A stretch of DNA of 18,025 bases from Anaerolineae bacterium (lineage in GTDB: Bacteria; Chloroflexota; Anaerolineae; SpSt-600): assembly GCA_028275425.1 (NCBI GenBank), contig JAPWUT010000012.1, positions 1-18,025 of the forward strand. Direction: 5' to 3'. The position numbers and the translations under genes are program-made. Shown piece by piece: positions 1 through 7,884 of this stretch. The notes beneath the pieces are model-generated. The model did not search any database. It had not been told where the DNA came from and was given only the letters and a program-made list of their open reading frames with translations. How positions within the stretch are numbered: position 1 is the first letter of the stretch; each line of letters opens with the position of its first letter.

Positions 1-186
1 GAGGCCCTCCAGGCTCGCTACGTAACCATCGTTGGGGACGAAGACAAAGTAGGGAAGGATGCGGAAGAGCTTCTAATCCGCTCCGGCTGCAAAGTTGAGC
101 GCCTTTCTTATGCTGATATCGCCTCTTTGAAAAAGCTTCTGGATGATATGGTTGCGAAGGGGCAACGTTTCCTATCCTTAGCTTAA
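1..186 (+). CDS. Partial CDS, C-terminal 61 residues of an unidentified protein
   Basis: The frame beginning at base 1 is open and ends at TAA 184-186; the start lies outside the window. The visible tail reads as a short alpha/beta unit: a hydrophobic strand (YVTIVGDE) followed by two helices and a second strand (CKVERLSY). This vaguely resembles the alternating strand/helix pattern of cell-wall-binding repeat 2 or a Rossmann-like C-terminal domain, but I do not recognise the family. The stop codon is next to the Shine-Dalgarno of lutB, so the two genes are probably co-transcribed. No function is assigned. Confidence 0.6.
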   Translation, partial: EALQARYVTIVGDEDKVGKDAEELLIRSGCKVERLSYADIASLKKLLDDMVAKGQRFLSLA

Positions 187-195
187 GGAGGAGCC

Positions 196-1599
196 ATGGC
201 TATCCCGAGTCCGGCTTTTCACAAGCGTATCCATGAAGGCCTATCAAATGCTTTCCTCCAGGAGGCTTTGAGGCGGGCTACCAAAACAGCTGTAGCCAGT
301 CGGGATAAAGCTTTCAGCATTTTGCCCGGCGCCGAAGAGGTGCGCGACCGCGCTCGTGCCATCCGTGCTCATACTATTGCCAACCTGGACCGTTATTTAG
401 AGCTTTTTGCCCGTGAGGTGGAGCGGCGCGGGGGTAAAGTGTTTTGGGCTTCTACAGCCCAAGAGGCTTGCACGTACGTCGTAAACCTGGCCCGCGCTCG
501 GGGCGTCTCCCTTATCGCCAAGAGCAAGTCCATGGTTAGCGAGGAGGTCGGCCTCAACCATGCGCTGGAAGCCGCTGGGATTAGGGTGGTGGAGACTGAT
601 TTGGGAGAGTTCATTATCCAGCTGGCTGGGGAACGCCCCTCCCACATCACTGCGCCGGCGATTCACAAACGGCGGGAGGATGTTTCGGAGCTCTTCCAGA
701 AGCATCTGGGGATGCCCCCGACGTTGGAAATTCCGGTCATGACTGCCACGGCCCGCCAGGCCCTGCGCCAGATTTTCCTGGATGCCAACATGGGGATAAG
801 CGGAGTAAACTTCGGCATCGCTGAGACAGGAACTCTGGTTCTGGTAACCAACGAGGGCAACGGCCGCATGGTGACTACGTTACCCCCCATTCACGTAGCT
901 CTGATGGGCATTGAGCGGGTGGTCCCAACCTGGGAGGATACGGAAATTCTGTTGCGATTGATAGCGCGTAGCGCCAGTGGCCTGCCCCTCACCGCTTATG
1001 TTTCTTTCCTAACCGGGCCCCGCCGCCCCGAGGAGCCTGATGGGCCTGAGGAGCTTCACGTAGTGTTAGTAGATAACGGCCGCTCCCGCTGGTTGGGCAC
1101 TCCGATGGAGGAAGCCCTGTATTGCATTCGCTGCGGAGCTTGCCTTAACGCTTGCCCAGTTTACCAAGCCATTGGCGGTCATGCCTATAACAGTGTCTAC
1201 CCTGGACCGATTGGAGCGCTTGTGACTCCGATGCTGTGGGGTGAGGCAGGGATAGAGTTGGTTTACGCCAGCAGCTTATGTGGGGCTTGTCAGGAAATTT
1301 GCCCGGTGCGCATTTCCACCCCCGATTTATTGGTCCGTTGGCGGAAGGATAGCAGTCACCTTCTGCCGGCCTGGGAGCGAGCTGGGCTGTGGATTTATGC
1401 TTTGATTGCTCGCAACCCCAGGGTTTGGGAACTTTTGGGCCGCTTGGGGACGGGGCTCCTGCGTCGCTTGGGGCGCGATGGTTGGATGCGCCGCGGTATC
1501 GGTCCACTGCAAGCTTGGACCTCGGTGCGGGATCTCCCGCTCCCGCAGCGTCCGGCCTTTAGAGACTGGTGGAAATCACGGAACGGAGGTGCCCGATGA
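196..1599 (+). CDS. lutB: LutB-type iron-sulfur protein of the lactate utilization complex
   Basis: This is the LutB (YkgF) subunit of the LutABC L-lactate oxidation system, which passes electrons from lactate through iron-sulfur clusters. Residues about 60-290 form the LUD domain, with the typical block NFGIAETGTLVLVTNEGNG. It is followed by two ferredoxin-like 4Fe-4S motifs: C310-x2-C313-x2-C316-x3-C320-P and C362-x2-C365-x3-C369-P. The length of 467 aa is normal for LutB. The ATG at 196 has a good Shine-Dalgarno (AAGGAGGAG, 185-193). The stop TGA overlaps the lutC start (ATGA), which implies translational coupling. The gene order is B-C-A rather than the A-B-C of Bacillus. The physiological substrate is inferred from the family; related complexes could act on other 2-hydroxy acids. 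Confidence 0.93.
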   Translation: MAIPSPAFHKRIHEGLSNAFLQEALRRATKTAVASRDKAFSILPGAEEVRDRARAIRAHTIANLDRYLELFAREVERRGGKVFWASTAQEACTYVVNLARARGVSLIAKSKSMVSEEVGLNHALEAAGIRVVETDLGEFIIQLAGERPSHITAPAIHKRREDVSELFQKHLGMPPTLEIPVMTATARQALRQIFLDANMGISGVNFGIAETGTLVLVTNEGNGRMVTTLPPIHVALMGIERVVPTWEDTEILLRLIARSASGLPLTAYVSFLTGPRRPEEPDGPEELHVVLVDNGRSRWLGTPMEEALYCIRCGACLNACPVYQAIGGHAYNSVYPGPIGALVTPMLWGEAGIELVYASSLCGACQEICPVRISTPDLLVRWRKDSSHLLPAWERAGLWIYALIARNPRVWELLGRLGTGLLRRLGRDGWMRRGIGPLQAWTSVRDLPLPQRPAFRDWWKSRNGGAR

Positions 1600-2288
1600 G
1601 AAACCCGGTGCTGGAGCGTGTTCGCGAGCGAGTTACCCATAAACCGGTATCGCTTGGCCCGGTCCCGCCTCTGCCGTTTGATGCGCCGCGAGGGAGTGCA
1701 GAAGCCGTTGAGAGGCTGTGGGCTGCGTGGGCGGAGCTTGGGATACAAGCGGTTCGCTGCCTCAATGAACTTGAGGCCTTCCAAGAGCTCGTTGCCCGGC
1801 TACGGGAGCGGAAAGTCCAGAATGTTCTGGTGGATTCCCGCACTGCCCGTGCATATCCCGGCCTGATAGAGGCCCTTGAGGGTGCGCAGCTGAGGGTGAT
1901 TGGCAGCGTTCTTCCCCAGGAAGAGAGTGCGCGTTATGCCGAATTGAGGCGCTGGGCAACGGCTGAAGCCGGTGTGACCGATGTGGTGGCGGCTTTCGCC
2001 GATTCTGGGACGCTGTGGGTGGCTGGGGGCGCAGGAGGGATGCGTTGTGCGTCTTTGCTGCCCACATTGCACGTAGCCTTAGTCCGGCGGACTCAAGTAT
2101 ATCCGTGTATGGCCAATTGGCTGGCCGAGGCTCGGGCCTCAGGAGAGCTACAGAAGTGGGTTGAGGAAAGCAGTAGCATAATCGCCATTACCGGGCCAAG
2201 CCGGACCACAGATATTGAGAAGACGCTGGTCTTGGGAGTGCACGGGCCACGGGAGGTTATAGCAATTTTAATTGAGGAGGCTCAATGA
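1596..2288 (+). CDS. lutC: LutC-type LUD-domain protein of the lactate utilization complex
   Basis: A 230-aa LUD-domain protein of the LutC/YkgG family, the third component of the LutABC lactate oxidation complex. The recognisable elements are the central AFADSGTLWVAGGAGG block and the C-terminal signature TGPSRTTDIEKTLVLGVHGP, typical of LutC (usually TGPSxTADIE..LVxGxHGP). The frame is open from an ATG at 1569, but the ATG at 1596 is chosen because GGAGG (1585-1589) lies 6 nt before it and because it forms an ATGA overlap with the lutB stop. Its own stop overlaps the lutA start in the same way, so the three genes form a tightly coupled operon. LutC contains no cluster-binding cysteine motif; its exact role in the complex is not well defined. 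Confidence 0.9.
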   Translation: MRNPVLERVRERVTHKPVSLGPVPPLPFDAPRGSAEAVERLWAAWAELGIQAVRCLNELEAFQELVARLRERKVQNVLVDSRTARAYPGLIEALEGAQLRVIGSVLPQEESARYAELRRWATAEAGVTDVVAAFADSGTLWVAGGAGGMRCASLLPTLHVALVRRTQVYPCMANWLAEARASGELQKWVEESSSIIAITGPSRTTDIEKTLVLGVHGPREVIAILIEEAQ

Positions 2289-3004
2289 TGAAGGTCCAGC
2301 TCTTCGCCACCTGCCTTGTAGATTGGTTTCGGCCTGAGATTGGGATTGCGACGGTCCAGCTTCTGGAACGGGCCGGAGTTAAAGTAATCTTCCCGGAAGC
2401 CCAGACCTGCTGCGGTCAGATTGCATTTAACGTAGGGCGCTGGAGAGAAGCGCTGACGATAGCCGAACAGTGGGTGCGGACTTTCTCCCCTGAGTTCCCG
2501 GTGGTTTCCCCCTCCGGCTCGTGTGTGGCAATGGTTCGGCACAACTATCGGATGCTCTTTGAAGGGCATCCTCTTTACTCACGCTGGGAGGAGTTGGCTG
2601 CCCGCACGTATGAGCTCAGCCAATTCTTGGTAGACGTTTTGGGGATTGAAGACCTCGGGATCAGGCGCAATGGGGTGGTGACTTGTCATCTTTCGTGTCA
2701 CACCCAGCGGATGCTGGGGGTAGGCAAAGCACCGGAACGCCTGATACAAGCTACCGGGGCCGAATATCGCCCGCTACCGGAGGCAAACGTCTGCTGCGGA
2801 TTTGGCGGCCTCTTCTCTTTGCATTTTCCCGAAATTTCGGGGGCGATGCTGGCGCGGAAGATTCAGGCCATCCAATCCACTGGCGCGGAAATAGTCCTGG
2901 CGCCCGACTGGAGCTGCCTTATGCACATCGGTGGTGGGCTGCACCGCATGGGCCTACCGATCCGTGCTGTTCACTTGGCTGAGTGGCTGGTGGAAGGAGA
3001 GTAA
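2285..3004 (+). CDS. lutA: LutA-type CCG-domain iron-sulfur oxidoreductase
   Basis: A 239-aa protein with two cysteine-rich CCG domains, as in LutA/YkgE and the C-terminal part of GlpC and heterodisulfide reductase HdrB. Domain 1 carries C10, the C42-C43-G pair and C80 (SGSC). Domain 2 carries C134 and C138 (CHLSC), the C170-C171-G pair and C211. These bind non-cubane or cubane iron-sulfur clusters in the family. Together with lutB and lutC it would make the lactate-oxidising complex that delivers electrons to the quinone or another acceptor. GAGGAGG (2274-2280) precedes two adjacent ATGs, 2285 and 2288; 2285 overlaps the lutC stop, and 2288 has the better 7-nt spacing, so the start is uncertain by one codon. 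Confidence 0.92.
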   Translation: MMKVQLFATCLVDWFRPEIGIATVQLLERAGVKVIFPEAQTCCGQIAFNVGRWREALTIAEQWVRTFSPEFPVVSPSGSCVAMVRHNYRMLFEGHPLYSRWEELAARTYELSQFLVDVLGIEDLGIRRNGVVTCHLSCHTQRMLGVGKAPERLIQATGAEYRPLPEANVCCGFGGLFSLHFPEISGAMLARKIQAIQSTGAEIVLAPDWSCLMHIGGGLHRMGLPIRAVHLAEWLVEGE

Positions 3005-3012
3005 CTTAAGTT

Positions 3013-4245
3013 ATGGGCAAAACCGTAGCTTTTTTGCTCATTTTGGCCTTCTTAGCAACAGGATGCGCTGGGGTTTCCGAGGCTAAACCCAGTTTTGTAG
3101 AGGCCTCCGGGACAATTGAAGCCACTGAGGTAAAGGTAGCCTCGGAAATAGGTGGGAGGGTGCTGGAGGTAGCGGTAAAAGAGGGGGATGAAGTAAACGC
3201 TGGAGCTATCCTCATCCGTCTGGACGATTCTGAGGCGAGGCAGAAGGTAGCGGAGGCGGAGGCAGCTCTTAAGGAAGCCAAGGCCAACCTTGAGAAAGCG
3301 GAGAAAGGAGCTACCCCTGAGGAACTCCGTTTAGCCGAAGCCTCCTTCGGCCAGGCTTTAGCCCGCAGGGATGCTGCCAAGTTGGCTTGGGATGATGCTC
3401 TGGCTTCTCTCAAAGCCCTCCAGGAGCTGGAAATGGAGATAGAGAAGGCCAGAGCTGAACTTGTAGCCGCGGAAGGCGAGATTCAGAAAGCTGAAGTCCA
3501 GCTCCGCTTAGCTCAGATAATGCGTGACCGCTACCAGGGCGATGGTTCGGCCCAGGGGAAAACCCTTTACACCTCCTATTCACACCAAGCTGAGGCAGCG
3601 GAATGGGCTTTAGAGGCAGCTAAGGCTAAGAAAGAGGCTGCCGAGCAAGCTCTGAAGGATTTGGGAAGCAAGAAATCCAACCCTTACGCTTACCTTCTCA
3701 AAGCTTACCAAGCTGAAGGGGAATATCGGCAGGCGGAGGCTTACTTACTGATAGCTCAGGCTGAGCTGGACAAAGTCAAATCAGGGGCGAGACCGGAGGA
3801 GATAGAGCTTGCTCGTGCCGCTCTGGAGCAAGCTGAGGCCGCTTTGGAGATGGCCCGTTACTCCTTGACCAAGCACACCATATATGCTCCCATCTCCGGC
3901 TTTGTATCCGAATGTTCGGTGAAGGTTGGAGAGAGCATCCAACCGGGTAAACCCCTTGTCACCATTGCCTCATTGGAGGAGGTAGAGCTTACCCTCTACA
4001 TACCTCTTTCCAAGCTGGGATTTGTGCACCTGGGCCAAGAAGTGGAAGTTCGGGTTGATGCATACCCAGGGGAAGTCTTTAAAGGCAAAATCGTCTACAT
4101 CTCCCCTGAGGCCGAATTCATCCCTCGCTCGGTCCAGACCAAGGAGGAGAGGGTAACCCAAGTATTTGCCCTGCGGGTTAAACTTCCCAACCCTGAGCAC
4201 AAACTCAAGCCCGGAATGTATGTGGATGCGATTATCCGGAAGTGA
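3013..4245 (+). CDS. HlyD/RND-type periplasmic adaptor (membrane fusion) lipoprotein
   Basis: A 410-aa efflux adaptor. Residues 1-17 are a lipoprotein signal peptide ending LATGC, with C18 as the lipidation site. A first biotinyl/lipoyl half-motif follows at about 30-75 (GTIEATEVKVASEIGGRV). Next is a long Ala/Glu/Lys-rich coiled-coil hairpin at about 75-285. The second lipoyl half (TIYAPISGFVSECSVKVGE) and the beta-barrel region run at about 290-410. Such adaptors link an inner-membrane ABC or other exporter to the cell exterior. The gene starts 8 nt after lutA and probably shares its transcript, but no ATPase or permease follows, so its pump must be encoded elsewhere. The substrate cannot be inferred. 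The long hairpin resembles YbhG/YhiI-type adaptors of ABC-2 exporters. Confidence 0.87.
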   Translation: MGKTVAFLLILAFLATGCAGVSEAKPSFVEASGTIEATEVKVASEIGGRVLEVAVKEGDEVNAGAILIRLDDSEARQKVAEAEAALKEAKANLEKAEKGATPEELRLAEASFGQALARRDAAKLAWDDALASLKALQELEMEIEKARAELVAAEGEIQKAEVQLRLAQIMRDRYQGDGSAQGKTLYTSYSHQAEAAEWALEAAKAKKEAAEQALKDLGSKKSNPYAYLLKAYQAEGEYRQAEAYLLIAQAELDKVKSGARPEEIELARAALEQAEAALEMARYSLTKHTIYAPISGFVSECSVKVGESIQPGKPLVTIASLEEVELTLYIPLSKLGFVHLGQEVEVRVDAYPGEVFKGKIVYISPEAEFIPRSVQTKEERVTQVFALRVKLPNPEHKLKPGMYVDAIIRK

Positions 4246-4261
4246 GAAGCTTTGCCTCCCT

Positions 4262-4290
4262 TTGCGCCTTTGGCCTTCTTTGCTTATAAT
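4262..4290 (+). promoter_or_regulatory. Candidate sigma70-type promoter for ffh
   Basis: A perfect -10 hexamer TATAAT lies at 4285-4290. The best-spaced -35 is a weak TTGCGC at 4262-4267 (17-nt spacer), matching only the TTG of the consensus. It sits in the 76-bp gap between the hlyD-like gene and ffh, which would give a leader of about 25 nt ahead of the ffh GTG start. Transcription start was not tested. Confidence 0.6.
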
Positions 4291-4321
4291 ATTAGCCACA
4301 TTTCGTGCGAGGTGAGAGCAG

Positions 4322-5644
4322 GTGTTTGAAAGCCTGACCCGCAAGTTGCAGGAGGTATTCCAAAAGCTTGCCCGGAAGGGGTACCTCACCGAGGCGGATG
4401 TGGATTCCGCCCTGAGGGAGGTGCGCCTTGCCCTGCTTGAAGCCGATGTCCACTACCAAGTAGTTAAGGATTTCTTGGCCAGGGTCAGGGAGAGGGCGGT
4501 GGGGGCTGAGGTTATGAAGAGCCTCACCCCGGCTCAGCAGGTGGTAAAAATTGTCTATGAAGAGCTCATAAAAGTTCTGGGGGAGGGCGAAAAGCTGAAC
4601 TTGGCGGGGAAGCCCCCTCATGTCATAATGCTGGTAGGACTTCAGGGCTCTGGTAAGACTACCACGGCGGCCAAGCTTGCTTTGAAGCTCCGCAAGGAGG
4701 GCCATACTCCCCTTTTGGTCGCAGCCGATACAAGGCGGCCTGCGGCTGTAATCCAGTTGGAGGTTCTTGGGCGCCAGCTTGATATCCCAGTTTACAAGGG
4801 AGAGCCTTCGCTCCCATCGCCCCAGATATGCGTCAACGCTTTGAACAAAGCCCGGGCCGACTACAATACCGTGGTAATCTTGGATACGGCGGGTCGCCTT
4901 CACATAGATGATGAGCTGATGAGGGAGCTTGAGGAGGTAAAGAGGGCCACTTCCCCGGCAGAAACTCTTTTAGTGGCCGACGCTATGACTGGCCAGGATG
5001 CGGTAAGGGTAGCTCAGGAATTCCATAAGCGTCTTGGCCTTACAGGCCTTATCCTTACCAAGCTTGATGGCGATGCGCGTGGTGGTGCGGCCATATCCAT
5101 GCGGGCGGTAACTGGGGTACCGATAAAATTCGTTGGGGTTGGAGAGAAGCCCCAGGCTTTGGAGGAGTTCCACCCAGATAGGCTCGCCTCCCGAATCCTC
5201 GGAATGGGCGACGTCCTTACCTTGATTGAGAAAGCACAGGAGGTGATGGACCAGGAGAAGGCCCTTAAGGCCAGCGAGAAGATGCTAAGAGGCGAGTTCA
5301 CCTTGGAAGATTTCCTGGTCCAGATAAAGGAGCTCAAGAAGCTTGGCCCCATAAGCCAGCTTTTAGAGCTCATACCTGGTTTCTCAAGCTTGGCCAGGGA
5401 AATCCCTCTTGAGCTAACGGATCGCCAGCTCAAGCGGGTAGAGGCTATAATAAATTCCATGACTCCGGAGGAGCGTCGGCATCCGGAAATAATAAATGCC
5501 AGCCGCAAACGGAGGATAGCTAAGGGGTCAGGCACTACCGTCCAAGAGGTCAATGAACTTCTGGTTCAATTCCGCCAGGTTCAGAAAATGATGAAAGAGG
5601 TGCAGAGAGGCCGGCTTCCCGGTTTCCTCCGATTCCTATCATGA
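4322..5644 (+). CDS. ffh: Signal recognition particle protein Ffh (SRP54)
   Basis: Ffh is the GTPase of the signal recognition particle. It binds signal sequences and 4.5S RNA and delivers ribosomes to FtsY at the membrane. The 440-aa protein has the N domain (1-95), then the G domain with P-loop GLQGSGKTT (106-114), DTAGR (188-192) and TKLDGD (246-251), then the methionine-containing M domain (about 330-440) with the family blocks LKKLGPISQLLELIPGF and RRIAKGSGTTVQEVN. The start is GTG 4322, with AGGTGAG (4310-4316) upstream. The length is typical. Its stop lies within the Shine-Dalgarno region of rpsP, so the two are in one transcript. The adjacent ffh-rpsP order is common in bacteria. The SRP RNA gene is not in this window. 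Confidence 0.98.
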   Translation: MFESLTRKLQEVFQKLARKGYLTEADVDSALREVRLALLEADVHYQVVKDFLARVRERAVGAEVMKSLTPAQQVVKIVYEELIKVLGEGEKLNLAGKPPHVIMLVGLQGSGKTTTAAKLALKLRKEGHTPLLVAADTRRPAAVIQLEVLGRQLDIPVYKGEPSLPSPQICVNALNKARADYNTVVILDTAGRLHIDDELMRELEEVKRATSPAETLLVADAMTGQDAVRVAQEFHKRLGLTGLILTKLDGDARGGAAISMRAVTGVPIKFVGVGEKPQALEEFHPDRLASRILGMGDVLTLIEKAQEVMDQEKALKASEKMLRGEFTLEDFLVQIKELKKLGPISQLLELIPGFSSLAREIPLELTDRQLKRVEAIINSMTPEERRHPEIINASRKRRIAKGSGTTVQEVNELLVQFRQVQKMMKEVQRGRLPGFLRFLS

Positions 5645-5656
5645 GGAGGTGAGACT

Positions 5657-5920
5657 TTGGTCAAGATAAGGCTTAGAAGGATGGGGATGAAGAAGCAGCC
5701 GAGTTACAGAATCGTGGTCTGCGATTCTAAGGCGCCGAGGGATGGGAAATACATTGAGAGCATAGGTTTCTACAACCCTCGCACTGAGCCGGATACCATC
5801 CAGATAGATGAAGAGAGGGCATTGTACTGGCTTGGGGTAGGAGCCCAGCCTACGGAGGCAGTCCTCCGGTTGTTTGAGAAGGTTGGGATAATGGAAAAAT
5901 TTGCCAAAACCCGTGCGTAA
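5657..5920 (+). CDS. rpsP: 30S ribosomal protein bS16
   Basis: Small-subunit ribosomal protein bS16, which binds 16S rRNA and helps 30S assembly. The 87-aa sequence carries the full family pattern: KIRLRRMGMKKQPSYRIVV at the N-terminus, then GFYNPRTEPDTIQIDEERALYWLGVGAQPTE. It starts with TTG at 5657, preceded at 5-nt spacing by a near-perfect Shine-Dalgarno AGGAGGTGA (5643-5651) that overlaps the ffh stop codon. No upstream ATG or GTG fits the family N-terminus, so the rare TTG start is well supported. Followed after 62 nt by khpA. Confidence 0.97.
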   Translation: MVKIRLRRMGMKKQPSYRIVVCDSKAPRDGKYIESIGFYNPRTEPDTIQIDEERALYWLGVGAQPTEAVLRLFEKVGIMEKFAKTRA

Positions 5921-5982
5921 AATGAACCTATCGGTCCCGGGTGGGGTAAAAATCATCACATCTGTCAGGAGGGGGTTCTACT

Positions 5983-6231
5983 ATGGCAGCGGAAACCATC
6001 TCCATGCGTGAGCTTGTAGAGTACATCGCCAAGGCCTTGGTTGACGACCCTTCTAAGGTCCGAGTTGAAGAGGTCTCTGGCCCTAACTCTACAATTCTTG
6101 AACTCCACGTAGCCCCCGAGGATGTGGGGCGGATAATCGGCCGCAACGGGAGAATCATAAACTCCATGCGCACCCTCTTGAGGGTCATGGCCGTCCGGCA
6201 AGGTAAGAGGGTTGTGCTTGAGTTAGTTTAA
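5983..6231 (+). CDS. khpA: KhpA (YlqC-like) KH-domain RNA-binding protein
   Basis: An 82-aa protein consisting of one KH domain, matching the KhpA/YlqC family. In Gram-positive bacteria this protein dimerises, often with KhpB/Jag, and binds many RNAs. The GxxG loop is GRNG within VGRIIGRNGRIINSMRTLLRV. The start ATG 5983 has AGGAGGG at 5967-5973. The rpsP-khpA-rimM order is the standard arrangement in Firmicutes and Chloroflexota. Confidence 0.95.
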   Translation: MAAETISMRELVEYIAKALVDDPSKVRVEEVSGPNSTILELHVAPEDVGRIIGRNGRIINSMRTLLRVMAVRQGKRVVLELV

Positions 6232-6257
6232 CCTGATTCCAACTTTCAACGCAGCCT

Positions 6258-6307
6258 CATCCGGACTCCTACCTCCAGCCTCCTTCTGGCAAGTCCGGAT
6301 GCAGGAG
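6258..6307 (+). promoter_or_regulatory. Perfect 10-bp hairpin abutting the rimM Shine-Dalgarno
   Basis: CATCCGGACT (6258-6267) and AGTCCGGATG (6292-6301) are perfect inverted repeats. They enclose a 24-nt CU-rich loop with a small inner stem, CCAG 6275-6278 with CTGG 6286-6289. The rimM ribosome-binding site AGGAG (6303-6307) begins 1 nt after the stem. No U-run follows, so it is not a normal intrinsic terminator. The loop contains CTCCT, CCTCC and CCTCCTT, any of which could pair with AGGAG. A role in translation control or RNA processing is inference. Confidence 0.65.
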
Positions 6308-6320
6308 TTGATTTAATTCC

Positions 6321-6875
6321 ATGAGGAAGAAGTTAAAATCTCCCCGCCCGGGCCGAAAGGTTCAATTTAAAGAGGGTTACCCTAAGTTTGTAGCCATAGG
6401 GAAAATTTTAGAGCCTTGGGGGGATAAGGGCGAGGTCAAGGTAGAAATCCTCACAGATTTCCCGGAGCGTTTTAATTCCCTGGAAAGGGTCTATATAGGC
6501 CAGACCGCCCGCCCCCTCAAGGTTGAAAAGTCACGCGTTTTGGAAGATTATGCGGTTCTGAAGTTAGAGGGATACGATAACCGCACGGCGGCTTCTGCTC
6601 TAAGAGGTCAGCTCCTCCAAATCCCCTTGGAAGAATTGATGCCCCTTGCCGAGGGAGAGTATTACGAGTTTGAGATTATAGGGCTTGAGGTTTGGACCGA
6701 AGACGGCCTCTACCTTGGCCGGGTCAAAGAGGTGATTTACACTGGAGCCAACGATGTTTACGTTGCAGACGGGCCTAAAGGGGAGGTGCTGATACCGGCT
6801 TTGGAAGACGTGGTCCTGAAGATAGACCTTGGCGAAGGGAAGATGCTGGTGAGGCTTCCAGAAGGCCTCTTGTAA
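6321..6875 (+). CDS. rimM: 16S rRNA maturation factor RimM
   Basis: RimM binds uS19 and assists late 30S head assembly. Two domains are visible: the N-terminal RimM barrel (AIGKILEPWGDKGEVKVEILTDFPERF, about 25-100) and a C-terminal PRC barrel (EYYEFEIIGLEV... DVYVADGPKGEVLIPAL, about 110-184). The first possible start is ATG 6321, because an in-frame TGA lies at 6309. It gives an N-terminal extension of about 20 basic residues ahead of the usual RimM start. The only clear Shine-Dalgarno, AGGAG 6303-6307, is 13 nt away, longer than usual. Elsewhere trmD and rplS usually follow rimM; here an RluA-family gene does. Confidence 0.94.
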   Translation: MRKKLKSPRPGRKVQFKEGYPKFVAIGKILEPWGDKGEVKVEILTDFPERFNSLERVYIGQTARPLKVEKSRVLEDYAVLKLEGYDNRTAASALRGQLLQIPLEELMPLAEGEYYEFEIIGLEVWTEDGLYLGRVKEVIYTGANDVYVADGPKGEVLIPALEDVVLKIDLGEGKMLVRLPEGLL

Positions 6876-6896
6876 TTTCCGATGGCGTAAGACTTG

Positions 6897-7808
6897 ATGA
6901 AGAAGATTGAGCTTACGGCTGAAGTAAGAGGGGTAAGGCTTGACAAATTCCTGGCGGAGAAGCTTAGCGAGCTATCCCGTTCCACAATCCAGCAGCTCAT
7001 CCGAGAGGGCTTCGTCCTTGTGGAGGGTGCCCTCACTAAACCCGGCTACAAGCTTAAGGGTGGAGAGCGCATCTCTGTAACCATCCCTCCACCGCCACCT
7101 CTGGAACCGGAGCCTTTTCCGATTCCGCTTGATGTCGTATACGAGGACCAGTGGCTCATAGTCATAAACAAGCCGGCCAATTTAGTAGTTCACCCTGCTC
7201 CTGGGCATCAAGCCGATACTCTTGTCAATGCCGTATTGGCTCACTGGCCGGAGCTTAGAGGGTTGGGGGATAAAACCAGGCTGGGGATAGTGCACAGGCT
7301 GGATAAGGATACATCGGGCTTGATAGTTGTGGCCAAGGATGAGAAGACGAAGGTTGAGCTCCAGAAGCAATTCAAGGAGAGGGGGGTCCGCAAAGTCTAC
7401 TTGGCTTTGGTGAAAGGGGAATTGAAGCCGGCGAGGGGGAGGATAGAGGCCCCAATTGGTCGGGACCCGCGGCATCGCAAGAAGATGGCCGTAGTGGCTG
7501 GCGGGCGGGAAGCCGTCACCGATTACAAGGTCTTGGAATATTTGCCTGGTTACACCTACGTGGAAGTATATCCTTTGACTGGGCGCACTCACCAGATAAG
7601 GGTGCATTTTTCCCACAAAGGTCACCCAATCGCTGGGGATAAAGTTTATGGCCGTGGCCCACACATCCCAGGCCTAATGCGCCCTTTCCTCCATGCCTAT
7701 TCCCTTACCTTCAAGCACCCGGTTAGCGGGGAAGAAGTCACCTTCAAAGCCCCATTGCCTCCGGAATTAGAGAGAATCCTTGAGGGCCTCCGTCAAGGTC
7801 GGCTTTAG
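6897..7808 (+). CDS. RluA/RluD-family 23S rRNA pseudouridine synthase
   Basis: Converts specific uridines in RNA to pseudouridine; RluD acts on helix 69 of 23S rRNA, but the exact target here cannot be read from sequence. An S4 RNA-binding domain occupies residues about 10-75 (RLDKFLAEKLSELSRSTIQQLI). The catalytic domain follows, with the signature HRLDKDTSGL holding the catalytic Asp136, and the later block YVEVYPLTGRTHQIRVHFSHKGHPIAGDKVYG. The start is ATG 6897, directly after an alternative TTG at 6894. No strong Shine-Dalgarno is visible, and the gap after rimM is only 21 nt, so it is probably translated from the same transcript. About 303 aa, normal length. Confidence 0.94.
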   Translation: MKKIELTAEVRGVRLDKFLAEKLSELSRSTIQQLIREGFVLVEGALTKPGYKLKGGERISVTIPPPPPLEPEPFPIPLDVVYEDQWLIVINKPANLVVHPAPGHQADTLVNAVLAHWPELRGLGDKTRLGIVHRLDKDTSGLIVVAKDEKTKVELQKQFKERGVRKVYLALVKGELKPARGRIEAPIGRDPRHRKKMAVVAGGREAVTDYKVLEYLPGYTYVEVYPLTGRTHQIRVHFSHKGHPIAGDKVYGRGPHIPGLMRPFLHAYSLTFKHPVSGEEVTFKAPLPPELERILEGLRQGRL

Positions 7809-7884
7809 CCGGATGCATCCCAGCTTTTAAAGCCGATTTAAACTGGGGGGTCCAAAGGGGTTTTGTCTTCTTAGCGGGGGTGGC

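Noticed and set aside
6258..6301. Intrinsic terminator before rimM
   Set aside because: The stem is strong, but no U-run follows and the sequence goes straight into the rimM Shine-Dalgarno; it is listed instead as a leader hairpin.
7819..7847. Terminator after the pseudouridine synthase gene
   Set aside because: The CCCAG...CTGGG hairpin has a bulge, an A/T-rich middle and is followed by GGGG rather than U; support is too weak.
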